From NIOZ-UU13 sp035528395 (lineage in GTDB: Bacteria > Planctomycetota > Phycisphaerae > Sedimentisphaerales > Anaerobacaceae), in the NCBI GenBank assembly GCA_035528395.1, contig DATKYR010000304.1, positions 1 through 36,100 on the forward strand: a stretch of 36,100 bases of DNA. Reading direction: 5' to 3'. Made by a program: the position numbers and the translations under genes. Shown here piece by piece: positions 7,356 to 14,290 of the stretch; the first letter of the stretch is position 1; every line of letters begins with the position of its first letter. The notes under the pieces were generated by a model, which was given only the letters and a program-made list of their open reading frames with translations, was not told where the DNA came from and ran no database searches.

Positions 7356-7516
7356 TGCAGATAAGAAAGTAAAAATCAATGTTGACGACCAAATGTACTA
7401 ACGGTGACCTATGTGTCCTATTGAAAACTTTATTTAATGCTACACTTTTATATAAGGATCGTCATGTGATGTATTATATAAGGGATTTGATAGGACACAA
7501 TAGGACACGTGGACAC
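7308..7516. repeat. GGACAC/GTGTCC repeat cluster, candidate origin iterons
   Basis: Copies are gtgtccc (about 7308-7313), aggacac (7333-7339), gtgtcctat (7413-7421, inverted), ataggacac (7490-7498), ataggacac (7500-7508) and ggacac (7510-7516). The last three are tightly spaced. An additional direct repeat, tatataagg, lies between them (near 7449 and 7475), making the segment AT-rich. Short repeats next to a P4-type primase-helicase are where such elements often keep their origin. This is inferred, not demonstrated. Apart from these repeats the 7356-7535 gap holds nothing recognised. Confidence 0.45.
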
Positions 7517-7535
7517 GGATAATTTTACTATCCCT

Positions 7536-7670
7536 ATGAACGAGAATAATAAATATTTTATTTCATCAGCTTTGCCGGACGGCAACGGAGATTTTACGCC
7601 TTGTCCTGAACTGCTTACAGAAGATGAGATTATCCGCTTTTTGCGCTTCGATGGGAATGGTCCAAACTGA
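7536..7670 (+). CDS. Short HTH-like peptide, probably truncated
   Basis: A 44-aa ORF whose end, LLTEDEIIRFLRFDGNGPN, resembles the beginning of planctomycete helix-turn-helix proteins, in which a recognition helix and wing would follow. Here the reading frame stops instead. The stop overlaps the next gene's ATG by one base (tgATGa). It may be a truncated paralogue kept for translational coupling, or a frameshifted first part of a longer HTH protein. Confidence 0.5.
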   Translation: MNENNKYFISSALPDGNGDFTPCPELLTEDEIIRFLRFDGNGPN

Positions 7671-7930
7671 TGAGTGAGAATGTTCAAAATGCGTTAGTGA
7701 GGATTGAACCGATATTTGTCGGCACGGACGGCCTAACGAGACGGAAACGTCAGGTCGATCGCCTTTTGCTAACGCCAAGGGAGACAGCAGCGACACTGGG
7801 CATTTGTGAGCGTACGCTGTATACCTTAACAAAGCAAGGTGAGATTCCGGTCGTCCGGGCCGGCCGACTCGTCCGTTACAGCGTTGAGGACTTGAAAACG
7901 TGGATAAAAAAATCTTCAGAAAATTCGTAG
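7670..7930 (+). CDS. AlpA/excisionase-family HTH protein
   Basis: This 86-aa protein carries a classic excisionase/AlpA motif in residues ~30-80. LLLTPRETAATLGICERTLY forms the HTH, then TLTKQGEIPVVRAGRLVRYS the wing, then VEDLKTWIKK the final helix. Such proteins bind attachment sites as directionality factors or activate integrase transcription. It overlaps the preceding HTH peptide by one base and lies ~230 bases upstream of the integrase, which fits an Xis role. Confidence 0.85.
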   Translation: MSENVQNALVRIEPIFVGTDGLTRRKRQVDRLLLTPRETAATLGICERTLYTLTKQGEIPVVRAGRLVRYSVEDLKTWIKKSSENS

Positions 7931-7937
7931 AAAAGGA

Positions 7938-7966
7938 TTGACATTCTGTCCTACATATAGTAATTT
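7938..7966 (+). promoter_or_regulatory. Candidate promoter for the integrase pair
   Basis: TTGACA at 7938-7943 is followed after 17 bases by TAATTT at 7961-7966. The next ATG (7973) lies only six bases beyond, so transcription from here would give an almost leaderless message. An alternative start, ATG 7988, would leave a short leader. The match is moderate. Confidence 0.35.
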
Positions 7967-7972
7967 GATAGT

Positions 7973-8155
7973 ATGAAAAGAAAAAAAATGGGACGACCGA
8001 AGTTGCCAAAAGACAAAGCAAAGAGCGCTAAGATTAGTCTTCGCTTGACACCTGCTCTGCGTAGTGCCGTGGAGAAACGGGCGAAGCAGGAAAAAAAATC
8101 TATGTGCGAATACATAGCCAGCAAGTTGCAAAGCATTATTGAAAGAGGTGAGTGA
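7973..8155 (+). CDS. Small basic ribbon-helix-helix-like DNA-binding protein
   Basis: A 60-aa lysine- and arginine-rich protein: a basic N-terminus (MKRKKMGRPKLPKDKAKSAK), a short strand (KISLRLTPALRSAVEKRAKQ) and a final helix with SMCEYIASKLQSIIE. This order, a strand followed by two helices, matches the Arc/MetJ/CopG ribbon-helix-helix fold. It ends one base before the integrase start, so the two are co-translated. It may repress the integrase or assist recombination. Confidence 0.65.
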   Translation: MKRKKMGRPKLPKDKAKSAKISLRLTPALRSAVEKRAKQEKKSMCEYIASKLQSIIERGE

Positions 8156-8156
8156 C

Positions 8157-9524
8157 ATGGCGTCGATAGCAAAAGACCCGAATGGGCGAAAACGGATTCT
8201 CTTTGTGGCCGAGGATGGAAGCCGCAAGTCAATTCGCTTAGGCAAGACCAGCCTCAAGCAAGCCAAAGCGTTCAAGGCAAAGCTGGAGGATTTGATTGCC
8301 GCACAGATTACTGGAAGCATGGACGCGGAGACGGCGCGATGGATTGCCGACATGCGAGACGATATTCATGCGAAGCTGGCAAAGGCCGGATTGTTGACGG
8401 CACGAGAGGCAACCGTGAACACTACACTGGGTGCGTTTCTGGACGGATACTTAAAAAGCCGAACCGACCTTAAACCAAATAGCCACCTTGTCTATGGGCA
8501 TACGCGGCGCACGCTCGTGGAGTTTTTTGGCATCGATAAGCCTCTGCGTCAGATTAGCCCAGAAGACGCCAATCTATGGAGAACCTATTTGACAGAGCAG
8601 GGGCTAAGTGCAGCAACCGTAAACAAACGGTGCGGCAATGCAAAGGTTTTCTTCAAAGTAGCGTTAAAGAAGAATCTGGTTGAGTTGAATCCATTCAGCG
8701 AGCTTGACTCCAAGTCGATTGCGAATAAGTCACGGCAGTATTTTCTTGAGCGCAAGGACGCCGACAAGATTTTGGACGCTTGCCCCGACTCAGAGTGGAA
8801 GTGCATTTTTGCCCTGTGCCGCTATGGCGGCCTTAGATGTCCCTCTGAGGTTCTGATGTTGCGATGGTCTGACGTAAACTGGGAGCAAGGCAAAATGCTT
8901 ATTCACAGCCCCAAGACAGAGAGACATGAAGGCCGGGAATCCAGAATTATTCCCATTTTCCCGGAGATTCTGCCTCACCTTCAAGACGTATTCGATGCGG
9001 CGGAGCCGGGTAGTGAGTATGTTATTACACGGTACAGGTCAATGAATTGCAACTTGCGGACACAACTACAGCGGATTCTCAAGCGAGCGGTTGTTAAGCC
9101 ATGGCCGCGATTGTTCCAAAACCTTCGGGCAAGCCGAGAGACAGAGCTTGCTACCAAATACCCACTGCATATAGCAACGGCTTGGATTGGCAACACGGCA
9201 CGGATTGCAGAGCGGCATTATTTGCAAGTTCCAGACTCATTCTACGAGCGGGCTGTCCGACTGCCGAATGAAACTGAGAAAGCGGCGCAAAATACGGCGC
9301 ACTTGGCGCAAAATACGGCACAGCATCACGCCGCAAGGAGCCGCAAGGAGCCGCAAGTCACCCCGGTTAAAGAGTCAGAAAACGCACTTTTGCCGCTTAG
9401 TGCCGCAGAATGCAGCTCTTTGCAAGATTCAAGGATGGAGACGAAGGGAATCGAACCCTCATTCCCGCGATGCGACCGCGGTGTGCTCCCGTTACACCAC
9501 GTCCCCGGAATTATCCTTTTTTAA
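8157..9524 (+). CDS. Tyrosine recombinase (integrase) reading through the tRNA attachment site
   Basis: The enzyme inserts and excises the element by site-specific recombination. The start is ATG 8157, with GAGGTG six bases upstream; the frame is open back to a TTG at 8139. The N-terminal half has the SAM-like core-binding domain (TTLGAFLDGYLKSRTDLKPN onward). The catalytic domain shows Arg in GGLRCPSEV (about residue 227), Lys in SPKTERHEG (253), the variant box LRASRETEL (324 onward) in place of HxxR, AWIGN (343) and the nucleophile Tyr in ERHYLQV (355). This variant is the form I associate with planctomycete integrases. The last ~70 residues are low complexity and encoded by tandem repeats. 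The final ~25 (METKGIEPSFPRCDRGVLPL and on) are antisense tRNA-Ala, so the true C-terminus depends on what lies beyond the attachment site. Confidence 0.9.
   Translation: MASIAKDPNGRKRILFVAEDGSRKSIRLGKTSLKQAKAFKAKLEDLIAAQITGSMDAETARWIADMRDDIHAKLAKAGLLTAREATVNTTLGAFLDGYLKSRTDLKPNSHLVYGHTRRTLVEFFGIDKPLRQISPEDANLWRTYLTEQGLSAATVNKRCGNAKVFFKVALKKNLVELNPFSELDSKSIANKSRQYFLERKDADKILDACPDSEWKCIFALCRYGGLRCPSEVLMLRWSDVNWEQGKMLIHSPKTERHEGRESRIIPIFPEILPHLQDVFDAAEPGSEYVITRYRSMNCNLRTQLQRILKRAVVKPWPRLFQNLRASRETELATKYPLHIATAWIGNTARIAERHYLQVPDSFYERAVRLPNETEKAAQNTAHLAQNTAQHHAARSRKEPQVTPVKESENALLPLSAAECSSLQDSRMETKGIEPSFPRCDRGVLPLHHVPGIILF
9284..9357 (+). repeat. Tandem repeats in the integrase tail
   Basis: A 21-bp period repeat has its core ggcgcaaaatacggc at 9284-9298 and 9305-9319. 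It is followed by 10-bp ccgcaaggag units at 9331-9340 and 9341-9350 with a partial third at 9351-9357. They encode the AQNTA and RSRKEP low-complexity tail. Lying ~100 bp inside the element end, they could be integrase or Xis arm-binding sites. Confidence 0.55.
9436..9506 (-). tRNA. tRNA-Ala(CGC), integration target
   Basis: The 71-nt cloverleaf folds completely. The acceptor stem GGGGACG/CGTCTCC contains the G3:U70 pair diagnostic of alanine. The D-stem is GTGT/GCAC with a short GG-containing loop. The anticodon stem is CCGCG/CGCGG around GTCGCAT, with anticodon CGC after U33. The T-arm is GAGGG-TTCGATT-CCCTT, and the discriminator is A. CCA is not encoded. The 3' end faces the integrase gene, the usual arrangement when an element has integrated at a tRNA 3' end and rebuilt it. 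Confidence 0.85.
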
Positions 9525-9584
9525 CTATTTTACAGAATCGGCTCCGAAATTCAATATGTTTTTAAGTTGCTTTACATCAGAAAC

Positions 9585-10097
9585 TTAAAACTGCCATTTC
9601 TCAAAGCACACAATCTTTTCTATCGGCTCGCGGCTGGGTTGTTTCGGGCTGTCAGCCGGATAACCAACCGTCATCAGTTCGATTATTGCTATATCGTCAG
9701 GAATGCCCAATATTGTTCTGACTTTTTCCGGATAGAACGAGCCAATCCAGCACGTCGCCAATCCCAACTCCGCTGCCTGCAAGGCGATATGTTCAAGTGC
9801 GATAGCTATGTCAATAGGCCCAATCGCCTGGCCGCATCGCATCACATAATCGCTGTTGCTGCAGGCGGCTATGATAACACCTGCTTTCTCGAATACATCC
9901 GGCCTGTTAGTGGTCTCGGCAACCTGACGTTTGGTTTCTTTGTCGGTTACCACGACAAAACGCCAATCCTGCTCATTCCTGGCCGAAGGCGCCAAGCGAG
10001 CCGCCTCAAAAAGAATGTCCAGATTTTCCTGCTCTATGGGTCTTTCCTGGTATGCCCGGCAGGAATATCTTTTACGAATAACTTCAAGTAATGTCAT
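9585..10097 (-). CDS. Nitroreductase-family FMN flavoprotein
   Basis: A 170-aa protein of normal length for a short nitroreductase. It opens with VIRKRYSCRAYQERPI, the R-x-S-x-R FMN-phosphate site, followed by ARLAPSARNEQDWRFVVVTD, the substrate/flavin loop typical of the family. Further on is GPIDIAIALEHIALQAAELGLATCWIGSF, the dimer helix and conserved GLGTCW-like strand. It should be an NAD(P)H-dependent FMN enzyme reducing nitro or quinone compounds; the physiological substrate is unknown. A GAGGTG ribosome-binding site precedes ATG. It stands alone between two tRNA genes in convergent orientation with the integrase. A T-rich inverted repeat near 9559-9592 may terminate it. Confidence 0.9.
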   Translation of the reverse strand: MTLLEVIRKRYSCRAYQERPIEQENLDILFEAARLAPSARNEQDWRFVVVTDKETKRQVAETTNRPDVFEKAGVIIAACSNSDYVMRCGQAIGPIDIAIALEHIALQAAELGLATCWIGSFYPEKVRTILGIPDDIAIIELMTVGYPADSPKQPSREPIEKIVCFEKWQF

Positions 10098-10193
10098 AAA
10101 AACACCTCAAAATTGTATTGCCGTAGCGGCTGGTCATAAAAAATATCTCATGTATAAACTTTCACCTGCCGAGAATATAAAATATAAACAATC

Positions 10194-10222
10194 TTGACGC
10201 AAGAGATAAAGATTTGTACTTT
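10194..10222 (+). promoter_or_regulatory. Sigma-70-type promoter for tRNA-Val
   Basis: TTGACG (10194-10199), a 17-base spacer and TACTTT (10217-10222) place the transcription start near 10230, seven bases before the mature tRNA end at 10237. Confidence 0.55.
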
Positions 10223-10236
10223 TATAAACAAATTTG

Positions 10237-10310
10237 GGGCGATTAGCTCAGCTGGCTAGAGCGCCTGCTTTACACGCAGGAGGCCACAGGTTCAAGTCCT
10301 GTATCGCCCA
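10237..10310 (+). tRNA. tRNA-Val(TAC)
   Basis: A 74-nt canonical cloverleaf. The acceptor stem is GGGCGAT/ATCGCCC, with TA at 8-9 and the D-arm GCTC...GAGC with GG in the loop. The anticodon stem is CCTGC/GCAGG around TTTACAC, giving anticodon TAC. The T-arm is ACAGG-TTCAAGT-CCTGT and the discriminator is A. CCA is not encoded. A damaged 3'-half copy of the same tRNA occurs at 15612-15658 on the other strand. Confidence 0.95.
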
Positions 10311-10352
10311 ATCATATCTTTTAGAAGTAGAGACACACGCTCGTTTTAGAGA

Positions 10353-11123
10353 TTAAGATATGTCTTGCATTTTGGTTTTTCGGCGAGAAGCCTTAATAGC
10401 AAGTTGACGATCTACATCATCCTGGGATATCTGGTGAAACTCACACTGCTCACAGTGGTATAGGTTCGGACAGATACGAAAAGAGATATCACCACTCAAT
10501 GTGTACCGGCACTGATTCTTCCCTACAAGAGCATTTACTTTGTCGAGAAAAGGTTTTATCCTTGGGTCATTGCGGTGCTTCTCTTTCTTTATCATACCTG
10601 CGTGAAAGACGCATCCGGAACTACACTGGTATCCAAAAGGACACATTCGTTTCTTGATTACCTGGGCCTGATACCAGATGCAGGGTGAAACTTCTTTTTC
10701 TACAGCCGGGGGAGCCTCAACAGGCACCGGCATTTCAACCGGCGGAGCCGCGACCAACTGAACATCGTGTGCCATTCTTATCGAATTCTCAAGCCGGTCC
10801 AACTTAAAAGGTTTTGCCAGGTAGTCAACGGCACCTCTACGCATTGCCTCCACCGCAGTATCAACTGAGGGGTAAGCAGTAATGATTATGACTTTTGTTT
10901 TGGGATTCTTCACCCTCACCTCGCTCAGTAGTGAAAGCCCATCACGGCCCGGCAACTTCAGGTCAACTATCATGACGTCGTAGTCATCCAGATTGAAATC
11001 CTTCAGCCCTTTATCGGCATCACTTGCGGCATCAACCTTATGGTCTTCGCTTGAAAACCAATCAACCAATGATTCCCGCATGATATCTTCATCTTCTACT
11101 ACCAGAATCGATTCCTTTTTCAT
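10353..11123 (-). CDS. Response regulator fused to a duplicated four-cysteine domain
   Basis: Residues 1-120 are a receiver domain: acidic pocket EDED at 10-13, phosphorylation site Asp54 in MIVDLKLPG, Thr/Ser in IITAYPS and Lys104 in LAKPF. A proline-rich linker (about 122-146) follows. The output part is not a DNA-binding domain. It contains two similar cysteine sets: C148-x12-C161-x5-C167-x3-C171 and C205-x12-C218-x5-C224-x2-C227, each with an aromatic just before the last CxxC-like pair (CPFGYQC, CPNLYHC). These probably bind metal or an iron-sulfur cluster. The REC domain closely resembles that of the neighbouring NtrC-type regulator, suggesting duplication. The gene is separated from that regulator by 246 bases carrying a sigma-54-like promoter. 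A redox- or metal-linked signalling output is plausible but inferred. Confidence 0.8.
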   Translation of the reverse strand: MKKESILVVEDEDIMRESLVDWFSSEDHKVDAASDADKGLKDFNLDDYDVMIVDLKLPGRDGLSLLSEVRVKNPKTKVIIITAYPSVDTAVEAMRRGAVDYLAKPFKLDRLENSIRMAHDVQLVAAPPVEMPVPVEAPPAVEKEVSPCIWYQAQVIKKRMCPFGYQCSSGCVFHAGMIKKEKHRNDPRIKPFLDKVNALVGKNQCRYTLSGDISFRICPNLYHCEQCEFHQISQDDVDRQLAIKASRRKTKMQDIS

Positions 11124-11227
11124 GGTTCAAAACCTCCAGTTCTTTATCTTTATTCTCATTTGCACAAGATTTATCAGCACAACGCCAGGCAATCCTGTAA
11201 GAATCAACAAACTACTCGCCTTTTATA

Positions 11228-11245
11228 TCACAAGAGCTGTGCCAA
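11228..11245 (-). promoter_or_regulatory. Near-consensus sigma-54 (-24/-12) promoter
   Basis: On the minus strand the sequence reads TTGGCACAGCTCTTGTGA. TGGCAC matches the -24 element, and GG is followed after ten bases by GT where consensus has GC. It lies ~105 bases upstream of the Cys-rich response regulator, next to a gene for a sigma-54 activator. The remaining gap (11124-11369) shows no other gene. Confidence 0.55.
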
Positions 11246-11366
11246 AAACGGCATTAATCTCAGGTTGCTCTATAAATTGTGCTAAAGGCAGGATATTAAA
11301 CGGCTTACAATAGATGAAAAAAATTCTGTGTAATTGTTAAAAATGATGGAAGTGCTAATAAATGCG

Positions 11367-11384
11367 ACATTAGGTGTCTAATGT
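11367..11384. promoter_or_regulatory. Palindrome, candidate upstream activator site
   Basis: ACATTAG-GTGT-CTAATGT is a perfect 7-bp inverted repeat overlapping the stop codon of the NtrC-type gene. It lies ~130-150 bases upstream of the sigma-54-like promoter for the next gene. That distance suits an NtrC-class enhancer site. It could alternatively act as a weak stem-loop at the 3' end of the upstream gene. Confidence 0.4.
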
Positions 11385-12719
11385 ATTGACAGCTATATTA
11401 TACTTCTTCAGCTTGTTGTAGAGTGTCATGCGGTGAATACCAAGTATCTTCGCAGTCCTCGCAATGTTGCCCCCCGTTTCCTCGAGCACTTTTAGAATCT
11501 GGTTTCTCTCCAGCGCTTCGAGGGTCCTGGCTTCCACCGGACCTGGGCTGGTCAGCTCCTGTGGAAATTCGGCCAGAGTGATAAACTTATCCTTAGCCAG
11601 AATAACGCCACGCTCGACCACGTTTTCGAGCTCTCTGACATTGCCGCGCCAGTGGTAATTCAGCATGAACTCCACTGCCTCGGGAGAGAAGCTTTTGGCA
11701 GGTTTGTTGTTTTCTCTGGCATACTTCTTCAGAAAATGCTCAGCCAGCGGCAGGATATCCTCCCGCCTATATCTAAGCCCAGGCAAGTCGATAGTCACTA
11801 CGTTTAATCGATAATACAGGTCTTCTCTGAATTTACCCTGTTCCATTATAGTCCTAAGGTTTCTATTTGTAGCGGCAATGATGCGTACGTCGACTTCGGT
11901 CTCTTCGTTTCCACCAACTCTGGTAATCTTCTTTTCTTCGATCGCTCTGAGCAGGTGGACCTGTGTATTGGCGTCTATCTCGCCTATTTCATCAAGGAAT
12001 AGAGTCCCTTCGTCGGCAGCCTCAAACTTGCCTTTTCTTCTATCCACGGCGCCCGTAAAGGAGCCTTTCTCATAACCGAAAAGCTCACTCTCCAGCAGGG
12101 ACTCAGGAAGGGCCGCGCAGCTTGTTACTATGAATGGTTTGTTGCGACGTTGACTTAGGCGATGAATAGCCCGGGCGACGATTTCCTTCCCCGTACCGCT
12201 GTCTCCAGTAATCAGTACTGTAGCACTCGTTGGGGCTACCGTTTTGATAAGCTCGAATATCTTTATCATCTTGGAACTTTTGGCAATAATACCCTCGAAG
12301 CTGTGTCTGTCTTCTATCTTCCGGCGCAGTGTGATGTTCTCCTCAAGCAGATTGTGATGTTCGACCAAATTTCTTATGAGGAGCTCGATCTTTTCCGGGC
12401 AAAACGGTTTTTCGATATAGTCGTAAGCGCCTTCTCTTATGGCGGAAATTGCTGTTTGAATTGTGCCGTGAGCTGTAATAATGACCGTTGATATCGTAGG
12501 GATTATGGTTCTTGCCTTCTTCATCAGCTCAATACCGTTCATGCCCGGCATAATCAGGTCGGCAATCATAATCTTTACCTTCTTCTGCTTGATTATCCGA
12601 AGCGCCTCTTCTCCACATTTGGCAGTCAGCACTTTGTAACCGATGGTGCTCAACCAATCGGAAAGCGATTCCCTCACTATGTCTTCATCGTCCACAATGA
12701 GCAATTTAGTCTTTTTCAT
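11370..12719 (-). CDS. NtrC-family sigma-54-dependent response regulator
   Basis: This is a complete three-domain enhancer-binding protein of ~450 aa. The receiver domain spans residues 1-120 (phosphorylation site Asp54 in MIADLIMPG). The AAA+ domain has Walker A GDSGTGKE (~171-178), the sigma-54-contact loop as GSFTGA (~218-223), which is Ser in place of the usual Ala of GAFTGA, and Walker B LFLDE (~239-243). A Fis-type HTH lies at the C-terminus (NIARTAKILGIHRMTLYNKL). The start is ATG 12719 (MKKTKLL); ATG 12725 adds two residues. It overlaps the end of the kinase gene, so the pair is translationally coupled and forms a two-component system. It should activate sigma-54 promoters such as the one at 11228-11245. 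Confidence 0.9.
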   Translation of the reverse strand: MKKTKLLIVDDEDIVRESLSDWLSTIGYKVLTAKCGEEALRIIKQKKVKIMIADLIMPGMNGIELMKKARTIIPTISTVIITAHGTIQTAISAIREGAYDYIEKPFCPEKIELLIRNLVEHHNLLEENITLRRKIEDRHSFEGIIAKSSKMIKIFELIKTVAPTSATVLITGDSGTGKEIVARAIHRLSQRRNKPFIVTSCAALPESLLESELFGYEKGSFTGAVDRRKGKFEAADEGTLFLDEIGEIDANTQVHLLRAIEEKKITRVGGNEETEVDVRIIAATNRNLRTIMEQGKFREDLYYRLNVVTIDLPGLRYRREDILPLAEHFLKKYARENNKPAKSFSPEAVEFMLNYHWRGNVRELENVVERGVILAKDKFITLAEFPQELTSPGPVEARTLEALERNQILKVLEETGGNIARTAKILGIHRMTLYNKLKKYNIAVNTLDT

Positions 12720-14208
12720 TATCAATCCCCAGATATATCGAAAATGTTGTACCGGCGCCTGGGTTACTCTCTATTTCTATTTTGCCGTGGTGTCGTTCTA
12801 TGATCCCGTGAACAACGGACAGACCAAGCCCTACACCTTTGCCTGTTTCCTTGGTAGTGAAAAATGGAGTGAAGAGCTTCTTCAAATTCTCTTTCGGAAT
12901 GCCAACCCCGGTATCGCTGATGTCAATTCTAATAGCATCTTTGATTGAGTCGTCGATTTTGACCCTGTCGGCTACTGATGTGGTTACCGCCAAGTCACCG
13001 CCATCGGGCATTGCCTGAGCGGCGTTGAGAACAATATTCATCAGTGCCTGCTGGATTTGGTCAAAGTCCCCCTGAATAAGAGGGAGGTACCTCATTAATT
13101 TCTTCTCAAGCCTTATGTTCTTAAGGCTAATTTGATGGCCGACTATAGAGAACGTTGCTTCTATCACTTTGTTTATATCGACCGGTCGAAGGGTCACCTC
13201 TGTTTGACGCGAGAAGTCAAGAAGGTTCTTGATTATGCGGGAACACCTTTCCGTTTCTCGTTCAATCTTCTTTAGCTGTTCTTCGGTCTTTTCGGTCTGC
13301 AGTTTGTTTTGCTCGTACTTCTTGAGAAGAAGCTTAATGTAGACCAGAATGCCGGCTAACGGATTGTTGACTTCATGAGCAACTCCGGCGGCTAATTGGC
13401 CTACGGAGGCCAGCTTTTCCGACCTGAGCAACTCTGCCTCTGTTCGTTTACGCTCGGTTATGTCTTCTCCAGAGCTAAGAGTGCCAATGATACGGCCCGC
13501 TTTGTCCCTGACTGTAGTGTTCTGCCATGCAATAATCCTTTCCTCCCCGCCTCTGGTCGTGATCGGGTTTTCATAACGTTCAACTACCTTGACTTCTCCA
13601 GCCATCAATTTCAGGAAGACTTCTCTCACTTTATGCCTGGTCTTGGCCGGGATGCAGAAATCAAACCAGTTATTCCCAATAATTTCTTCTTCTTTATAGC
13701 CCAGGACCTCGCAGCCCATTTTGTTGATGAGGGTCACTCTTCCCTCGATATTGAGAGCCACGATCATAACTCGTGCTACATTGAGGTACTGTTGTGCCTT
13801 GTCTCTTTCCTCTCGAAGCTTTTCCCATAACCGCTTGCGTTCGGTTAAATCTCTGAAGATTTCTAAAGCGCCGATTATCTTATTATCGTTATCTCGCAAT
13901 GCTGAAGTTGTCACGTTTACAGGAATTTCCTTTCCTGCTTTGTTCAGAATAATCGCCTCAAAGTTAAACATTGATTCTCCGGTTTCCAATGTCCTTTTTA
14001 GACGACATTTATCTTTGCAGAGATTACTCCTGAGGACAGTGTAGCACTTTTTATTCAATACCTCCTCTTTTTTGAAACCGGTTATTTCTTCGGCAGCACG
14101 ATTGAAAGAGGTGATTCTGGCGTCTTTGTCTATAGTAAAGAGTCCTCCGTGCATACTTGCCAGGATATTGTCTAAGAATTCCTTGGTAATCCCTTCTTCG
14201 ATTTTCAC
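12706..14208 (-). CDS. PAS-PAS sensor histidine kinase
   Basis: A soluble NtrB-like kinase of ~500 aa with no membrane segment. GTG 14208 is preferred because GGAGAA lies seven bases upstream; ATG 14244 would add 12 residues without a ribosome-binding site. The first PAS domain (~10-125) contains a cysteine group (KKCYTVLRSNLCKDKC) that could bind a metal or cluster. The second PAS covers ~140-255. The HisKA domain has the phosphorylated His278 in GVAHEVNNPLAG. The HATPase_c domain shows the N-box (MNIVLNAAQAM), DTGVGIP and GKGVGLGLS. It phosphorylates the overlapping NtrC-type regulator, and possibly the Cys-rich response regulator downstream. The intracellular PAS domains suggest a redox, gas or metabolite signal. 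Confidence 0.9.
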   Translation of the reverse strand: MKIEEGITKEFLDNILASMHGGLFTIDKDARITSFNRAAEEITGFKKEEVLNKKCYTVLRSNLCKDKCRLKRTLETGESMFNFEAIILNKAGKEIPVNVTTSALRDNDNKIIGALEIFRDLTERKRLWEKLREERDKAQQYLNVARVMIVALNIEGRVTLINKMGCEVLGYKEEEIIGNNWFDFCIPAKTRHKVREVFLKLMAGEVKVVERYENPITTRGGEERIIAWQNTTVRDKAGRIIGTLSSGEDITERKRTEAELLRSEKLASVGQLAAGVAHEVNNPLAGILVYIKLLLKKYEQNKLQTEKTEEQLKKIERETERCSRIIKNLLDFSRQTEVTLRPVDINKVIEATFSIVGHQISLKNIRLEKKLMRYLPLIQGDFDQIQQALMNIVLNAAQAMPDGGDLAVTTSVADRVKIDDSIKDAIRIDISDTGVGIPKENLKKLFTPFFTTKETGKGVGLGLSVVHGIIERHHGKIEIESNPGAGTTFSIYLGIDNEKD

Positions 14209-14290
14209 GCTAACTTCTCCTTTGCAGTAAAACTGTTGCTTCACTGAAAACTCTCAGTTCCGATAGACCGCCTTTCTCTTACAAGTTTAA

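Noticed and set aside
7308..7516. GGACAC cluster as a CRISPR or terminator
   Set aside because: Copies are short, irregularly spaced and in both orientations; iterons fit better.
9187..9588. 133-aa ORF ending in RRRESNPHSRDATAVCSRYTT
   Set aside because: It is an alternative frame of the integrase end and of the antisense tRNA-Ala; this peptide is a familiar tRNA translation artefact.
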